A stretch of 64,000 nucleotides of DNA from positions 1 through 64,000 of the forward strand of contig JAZADN010000019.1 of NCBI GenBank assembly GCA_036123585.1, in the 5' to 3' direction. The stretch is from UBA9410 sp036123585. GTDB taxonomy: Bacteria; Actinomycetota; Acidimicrobiia; Acidimicrobiales; MedAcidi-G1. This document shows, piece after piece, positions 59,725 to 64,000 of the stretch. Within the stretch, counting starts at the first letter, position 1; every line of letters starts with the position of its first letter. The translations under genes and the position numbers were made by a program. Under the pieces are notes generated by a model, which saw only the letters and a list, made by a program, of their open reading frames with translations, was not told the DNA's origin and did no database searches.

Positions 59725-60585
59725 TCACGCGTGGGCGTGCTGCCAGCCGAACCGCCCCTTGATGCACAGATGGCCATGGGTCACCGAGTGGTCGGCCGGC
59801 GAAGTGACCTTTACGATCCGCTCGTCCTGGACGTGGAGTTCAAGGTTGCAGCCGACTCCACAGAACGAACAGACGGTCGTGGCCACCGACTGCCGAGACT
59901 CGTCCCAGGTACCGGCCTCTCGCATGTCGTGCTCGGTCTTGAAGGCCAGCGCCCCGGTCGGACACACCCCGATGCAGTTGCCGCAGTAGACGCAGGCCGA
60001 ATCGGGCAGCGACACGTCGTGCTCGGTCGAGATGTGGGCGTCGAAGCCCCGTCCGGCGGTGGCAATGGCATAGGTGTGCTGAGCGTCGTCGCCACACGCC
60101 TCAACGCACTTGTAGCAAAGGATGCAGCGCTCGTAGTCGCGGACGTAGAGGTCGTCCTGAACCTTCACCGGCTGGGCCTGCGTGGCGATCTCGTCGCGGT
60201 CGCCCATCCGCTCGGGCCGGGCGCCATAGTGGTGCATCCAGGCGTGCACCTCCGGGTCAGCCCGATCCATCTCAACTGACGAGGCCAATAGCTCGTAGAC
60301 CATGCGCCGACTGGTCCGCACTCGCTCGGTGTCAGTGGCGACGACCATGCCCTCCTCGACCCGGCGGGAGCACGACGGGACCAGTACCCGGGAGCCCTCG
60401 ACCTCGACCACACACACTCGGCACACGTTGACCGGGGTGAGGTTCTCGGCCCAGCACAGCGTGGGTGTGTCGATGCCCTCCCGTTGGCAGGCGTCGAGAA
60501 TGGTCGATCCCTCCGGGACACGGACCGACTCGCCGTCGAGGGTGATCTCCACCATGGTCGACACGCTGACCGCCGTCTCGTTCAT
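59725..60585 (-). CDS. Formate dehydrogenase iron-sulfur subunit (NuoG-N/HoxU-like) ending in a molybdopterin Fe4S4 domain
   Basis: 286 residues. Residues 11-85 hold a [2Fe-2S] ferredoxin (cysteines in TLCWAE, VCRVC and VPSC). About 150-225 hold two [4Fe-4S] clusters (CILCYKCVEAC and CVYCGNCIGVCPTG). At the end, residues about 240-286 form the four-cysteine Molybdop_Fe4S4 domain (VCSFCGVGCNLELHV through LCIKGRFG), which normally opens the catalytic alpha subunit. Here the chain stops right after it. It overlaps the diaphorase gene by 4 bp and relays electrons between the molybdenum site and the NAD site. Whether the catalytic subunit keeps its own Fe4S4 domain cannot be seen because the edge cuts it. 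Confidence 0.85.
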   Translation of the reverse strand: MNETAVSVSTMVEITLDGESVRVPEGSTILDACQREGIDTPTLCWAENLTPVNVCRVCVVEVEGSRVLVPSCSRRVEEGMVVATDTERVRTSRRMVYELLASSVEMDRADPEVHAWMHHYGARPERMGDRDEIATQAQPVKVQDDLYVRDYERCILCYKCVEACGDDAQHTYAIATAGRGFDAHISTEHDVSLPDSACVYCGNCIGVCPTGALAFKTEHDMREAGTWDESRQSVATTVCSFCGVGCNLELHVQDERIVKVTSPADHSVTHGHLCIKGRFGWQHAHA

Positions 60586-62423
60586 AGGGACCCATCTCTC
60601 TGCACGCCACCCGTACCGTGCATCCCGTCGAGGAGACCCAACTCGATGGCGCTACGGATTGCCCCGGACGCCGTCTGACCCAAACCACAGATCGAGGCGT
60701 CGCGCATCACCGTGGCTAGGTCGTCGAGCAGATCACGCTCGTCGTCGATGGTGGACTCCTGGCCGAGCCGGACCAGGACCTCCTCCTGGCGGACGGTGCC
60801 GACCCGGCACGGCACGCATTGGCCACATGACTCGTCGCGGAAGAACTCGGCGATGCGGCGCACCGTGTCAACCAGGTCGTCGTGCTGGTCGAAGACCATG
60901 ACGACGCCCGAGCCCAGCGAGGCACCGGCAGCGCGGGTGTCCTCTAGCGTGAGCGGCATGTCGAGGGCCTCGGGCCCGACGAAGGTGCCGGCCGCACCGC
61001 CCAACATCACTGCCCGTAGCTCGCTGCCGTCGACGAGGCCTCCGGCCAGGTCCACCAGGTCGCGCAGCGTGACCCCGAACTCCACCTCGTAGGTGCCGGG
61101 GCGGTTCACCCGCCCGCTGAGGCAGAACAACTTGGTGCCCGGGGAGCGCTCGGTCCCCTCCGCCGCGTAGGCCTCGCCACCCATCAACACGATGGGCAGC
61201 ACGTTGACCAGCGTCTCTACGTTGTTGATGGCCGTCGGCTCGCCGAACAGGCCGTGGGTGGTTGGGAAGGGTGGCTTATTGCGGGGTTCGCCGCGCTTGC
61301 CCTCCAGCGAGTTGAACAGCGCCGTCTCCTCTCCACAGATATAGGCCCCTGCCCCGCTTCGTAGCGTCAGGTCGAAACGCATCCCGGAACCTGCCACGTC
61401 ATCACCCAGCAGCCCGGCGGCGTACGCCTCGTCGATGGCGTGGCGCAGGCGGGCGGTGGCCACCGGATACTCGCCCCGTATGTAGAGCCAGCCCTGCTCG
61501 GCTCCGATGGCCGTGCCGGCAACCGTCATGGCCTCCACAAGGGAGAACGGATCACCCTCCATGACGACTCGGTCCTTGAAGGTTCCGGGCTCGGACTCGT
61601 CCGCGTTGCAGACCAGGTGCCGGGGACGGCCCTCCTGGTCGGCGACGCCCCGCCACTTGACGCCGGTGGGGAACGCTGCGCCGCCGCGACCCGACAGGCC
61701 CGAGGCAGTCACCTCGGCGATGACCCGGCCACCACCCATGGCCAGTGAGGTCTCCAGCGCGCGATAGCCGCCGTGGGCCCGATAGTCCTCGAGGCTCGCT
61801 GGGTCGACCACGCCGACGCGGGCCAGCAGGCGTAGGCCGTCGGAGCCGGCTTGGGGCAGCGTGACCGAAGGGGTCGAGAGCGCCATGTCGATGGCCACGG
61901 CCACCTCCGACGTGGTGACTGGTCCGTCGTCGATTGCGGTCACCGTCAGGTCGGGCTGGCCAGTCCGCTGCACCATCACCGCCGGGCCCCGCTCGCACTG
62001 GCCTAGGCACGGGCTGGCCTTCACGTGGTGGCCCTCAGCCCGTAGATCGTCGATCAGGTCCACAGCGCCGAATAGGCGGCAAGCCACGTCGTCGCAGACG
62101 TGCACCGTGTCCTGGGTGGTCGGCGGTTCGTGGGTGAACAGGTGGTAGAAGGTGGCCACGCCGTAAGCCTCAGCGGGCGGCACCTCCAGCTCGGCACAAA
62201 CGTGGTCGAGGCCGCCGGGGCTGATCCATCCCGAGGCCCGCTGCAGGGCGTGGAGCGCCGGGAGCAGAAGGTGGCGTCGTTCGGCGGTCCGGGCCCGGCC
62301 GGCATGGACGAGCCGCTCCGACTCGCGAACCACCACCGGCCCGAAGCCGTTCAGGGCCTCGGCCACCGCGGCTTTCTCGGCCCCGGTGGCCTCATCGGTC
62401 GCCCCGAGGTAGAGGTCAGGCAC
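60582..62423 (-). CDS. NAD-dependent formate dehydrogenase diaphorase subunit (NuoE-NuoF fusion)
   Basis: 613 residues. The N-terminal NuoE-like part (about 50-180) has the thioredoxin-like [2Fe-2S] cysteines CDDVAC and CLGQC. The NuoF-like part (about 200-600) has the NAD/FMN elements GLSGRGGAAFPTGVKW, CNADESEPGTFKDR and GAGAYICGEETALFNSLEG, followed by the [4Fe-4S] motif ESCGQCVPCRVGT and a late Cys in DASICGLG. It passes electrons from the iron-sulfur subunit to NAD. Its start overlaps the catalytic subunit stop by 8 bp and its stop overlaps the next start by 4 bp. Hydrogenase HoxF is the alternative, but the molybdopterin partner rules for formate dehydrogenase. Confidence 0.92.
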   Translation of the reverse strand: MPDLYLGATDEATGAEKAAVAEALNGFGPVVVRESERLVHAGRARTAERRHLLLPALHALQRASGWISPGGLDHVCAELEVPPAEAYGVATFYHLFTHEPPTTQDTVHVCDDVACRLFGAVDLIDDLRAEGHHVKASPCLGQCERGPAVMVQRTGQPDLTVTAIDDGPVTTSEVAVAIDMALSTPSVTLPQAGSDGLRLLARVGVVDPASLEDYRAHGGYRALETSLAMGGGRVIAEVTASGLSGRGGAAFPTGVKWRGVADQEGRPRHLVCNADESEPGTFKDRVVMEGDPFSLVEAMTVAGTAIGAEQGWLYIRGEYPVATARLRHAIDEAYAAGLLGDDVAGSGMRFDLTLRSGAGAYICGEETALFNSLEGKRGEPRNKPPFPTTHGLFGEPTAINNVETLVNVLPIVLMGGEAYAAEGTERSPGTKLFCLSGRVNRPGTYEVEFGVTLRDLVDLAGGLVDGSELRAVMLGGAAGTFVGPEALDMPLTLEDTRAAGASLGSGVVMVFDQHDDLVDTVRRIAEFFRDESCGQCVPCRVGTVRQEEVLVRLGQESTIDDERDLLDDLATVMRDASICGLGQTASGAIRSAIELGLLDGMHGTGGVQRDGSL

Positions 62424-64000
62424 GGTCCCCCACCAGGTCCCCGTCGACCAACTTGTCGACCCGGATGGCCGCCGCCTTGAACTCCGCGGTCCCCGACTTG
62501 GGGTCGACGGCGTCGCTGGTGATCTGGTTGATGTCGGTGGTCGCCGGGAAGTGGAAGGTGGTGTGGCACAGGCCGACGGCCAGGTACGCCTCCACCTCGA
62601 TGGTCATCTCGATCGAGCCCCGCCGGGACGAGACGTTGACTCTTTCGCCATCGACAACACCGAGCGCTTCGGCATCAGCCACCGAGATGGACAGGGCTTC
62701 CCCGGTTCGGATGGGTGAGTTGAAGTGCTCGGTCTGCACCCCGGTGTTGTAAGAGTCCAGCGCCCGCACGGTGGTGAGCCGTAGCGGGAACTCGTCGGTC
62801 AACTCGTCTAGCGGCGGCCGGTCTTCCACGCACGAGAAGGGTGCACGACGCCCGACGATCGGTCGTTCCCAGAGCCGACCGTGGAGGAACGGGCTACCCG
62901 GATGGTCCTCGCTGGGGCATGGCCATTGGATACCACCCTCCTCCTCGAGACGCGCCCACGACATCCCACCGTGCATGGGCGACACGGTTCGCAACTCCTC
63001 CCAGAGCTGCTCGGGGGTGGGGCTCCCCCAGGCGTCGTCGCCCATCGCCGCGGCCAGGTCGTTGATGATCTCCACCTCCTGACGGGCCTGTCCGGGCGGC
63101 GGCACCGCGGCGCGCATCCGCTGGACGCGGCGCTCGCTGTTGGTGGCCGTCCCGTCGGACTCGGCCCAGCCAAGGGCGGCCGGAAAGACCACGTCGGCCA
63201 TCTCGGCCGTCCGTGTCATGAAGACGTCCTGGACCACCAGAACGTCGAGGCGTTCCAACATGGCCCGGGCGTGCTTGGCGTCCGCCTCGGAATCCACCGG
63301 GTTCTCGCCAATGCAGTAGACGGCCTTCAGCTCGTCGCGCTCCATGGCCTCGAACATCTGGGTGAGGTTCCAGCCGTTGCTGGCGGGGATGGTGCAGTCC
63401 CAGGCCGCCTCGAACTTGGCCCTCGCCTCACCGTCCTCCACATCCTGGAAGCCGGTCAACTTGTTGGGCAGGGCACCCATGTCGCCACCGCCCTGCACGT
63501 TGTTCTGTCCGCGCAGGGGCACCAGGCCCGAGCCCCGCCGGCCCACGTGGCCGGTGAGGAGCGACAGGTTGCACAGCGATTGCACGTTGTCGACGCCGGT
63601 GTGGTGCTCCGTGATACCGAGTGTCCAACAGATCTGCGCCTTTCCGGACGTGGCGTAGCTGTGAGCCAGGTCGCGGATGGCATCGGCTGGCACCCCGGTC
63701 ACCTGGGACGTGTGCTCGAGGGTCCACGGCTCGACAAAGGCCACGAACTCCTCGTAGCCGCTAGTGGCGTGTTCGATGAACTCGTCGTCGGTCAGGTCGG
63801 CGACGATGATCTCACGGGCTAGGCCGTGGGCCAGCGCGATGTCGGTGCCGACGTTCAGGCCCAGCCAGTGGTCGGCGAACTTGGCGGTGTCGGTGCGGCG
63901 GGGGTCGACGGCCCACATGCGCGCACCGTTGGCCACCCCACGCAAGGCGTGGTGGAAGAAGATGGGGTGCGCATTGCGGGCGTTGGAACCCCACATGATG
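62416..64000 (-). CDS. Formate dehydrogenase catalytic (molybdopterin) subunit, N-terminus cut by right edge
   Basis: At least 527 residues; the frame continues beyond the window. The visible part holds WGSNARNAHPIFFHH, the DPRRTDTAKFADHWLGLNVGTD dinucleotide-binding segment, ITEHHTGVDNVQSLCNLSLLTGHVGRRGSG, RGQNNVQGGGDMGALPN and the C-terminal molydop_binding domain. These are hallmarks of bis-MGD formate dehydrogenases of the soluble NAD-linked type. The active-site Cys or Sec lies outside the window. It oxidises formate to CO2, the likely end of the C1 route from methylated amines. Molybdate could come from modABC about 28 kb away. Confidence 0.9.
   Translation of the reverse strand, partial: IMWGSNARNAHPIFFHHALRGVANGARMWAVDPRRTDTAKFADHWLGLNVGTDIALAHGLAREIIVADLTDDEFIEHATSGYEEFVAFVEPWTLEHTSQVTGVPADAIRDLAHSYATSGKAQICWTLGITEHHTGVDNVQSLCNLSLLTGHVGRRGSGLVPLRGQNNVQGGGDMGALPNKLTGFQDVEDGEARAKFEAAWDCTIPASNGWNLTQMFEAMERDELKAVYCIGENPVDSEADAKHARAMLERLDVLVVQDVFMTRTAEMADVVFPAALGWAESDGTATNSERRVQRMRAAVPPPGQARQEVEIINDLAAAMGDDAWGSPTPEQLWEELRTVSPMHGGMSWARLEEEGGIQWPCPSEDHPGSPFLHGRLWERPIVGRRAPFSCVEDRPPLDELTDEFPLRLTTVRALDSYNTGVQTEHFNSPIRTGEALSISVADAEALGVVDGERVNVSSRRGSIEMTIEVEAYLAVGLCHTTFHFPATTDINQITSDAVDPKSGTAEFKAAAIRVDKLVDGDLVGDRA

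Overview
The window is GC-rich, densely coded DNA with about 51 protein genes, many overlapping by 4 bp (GTGA or ATGA junctions) and many starting with GTG. The best guess is an actinobacterium of the Acidimicrobiia type, probably marine. The reasons are the F420-type luciferase-like oxidoreductase, many acyl-CoA dehydrogenases and crotonases, the desaturase of the acyl-ACP type, a DddP-like DMSP lyase, and a leaderless-promoter signature (TANNNT 6-8 nt before the start codon) at 16 genes. The taxonomic call is inference. No rRNA, tRNA, CRISPR array or insertion sequence was recognised.

Layout. 1-3.4 kb: two amidohydrolases and a PLP enzyme of the RfbH/E1 3-dehydratase family, divergent from a TetR regulator. 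3.4-6.5 kb: Lrp regulator, alanine dehydrogenase and L-2-hydroxyglutarate oxidase. 6.5-10.1 kb: a 384-bp gap with three hairpins, then a 3-hydroxyisobutyrate-dehydrogenase-like enzyme, a 2OG-Fe(II) oxygenase and a sarcosine-oxidase-like flavoenzyme. 10.2-19.3 kb: mixed housekeeping and lipid genes, including valS, an MFS transporter, an acyl-CoA dehydrogenase, an HD alarmone-hydrolase-like protein, a PhyH oxygenase and a crotonase, followed by a second YtcJ-type amidohydrolase to 20.9 kb. 21-25.7 kb, minus strand: four overlapping genes for TetR, amidohydrolase, G3E metallochaperone GTPase and serine hydrolase.

25.9-32.6 kb: an ABC importer of the peptide/nickel class. Its binding protein fuses a LivJ-type domain to a complete DppA-type domain in one lipoprotein. 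32.7-36.7 kb: a small flavin-type protein, an HTH-TOBE regulator, modABC and an SDR. 36.8-39.1 kb: a DPP-IV-like peptidase. 39.1-48.7 kb: an LLM oxidoreductase, an alcohol dehydrogenase, an enolase-superfamily enzyme, a non-pyrrolysine MttB homologue, a dimethylglycine/sarcosine-dehydrogenase-like flavoenzyme, a DddP-like DMSP lyase and a thioesterase. 48.7-54.6 kb: crotonases, a paired acyl-CoA dehydrogenase, a tyrosine phosphatase and an acyl-ACP desaturase. 54.8-58.8 kb: a ProV ATPase and a ProW permease carrying a roughly 575-residue polytopic extension. 59-64 kb: a methyltransferase and a NAD-linked formate dehydrogenase cut by the right edge.

Read together, much of the second half fits uptake and breakdown of methylated osmolytes (betaines, DMSP). 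Methyl groups could leave through MttB-like and GcvT-like enzymes and be oxidised to CO2 by the molybdenum formate dehydrogenase, with molybdate supplied by ModABC. This linkage is inferred from gene content. The most unusual structures are the dual-domain binding lipoprotein, the extended ProW permease without a visible binding protein, the Fe-S-less E1-like enzyme, and the DddP homologue with all catalytic residues kept.
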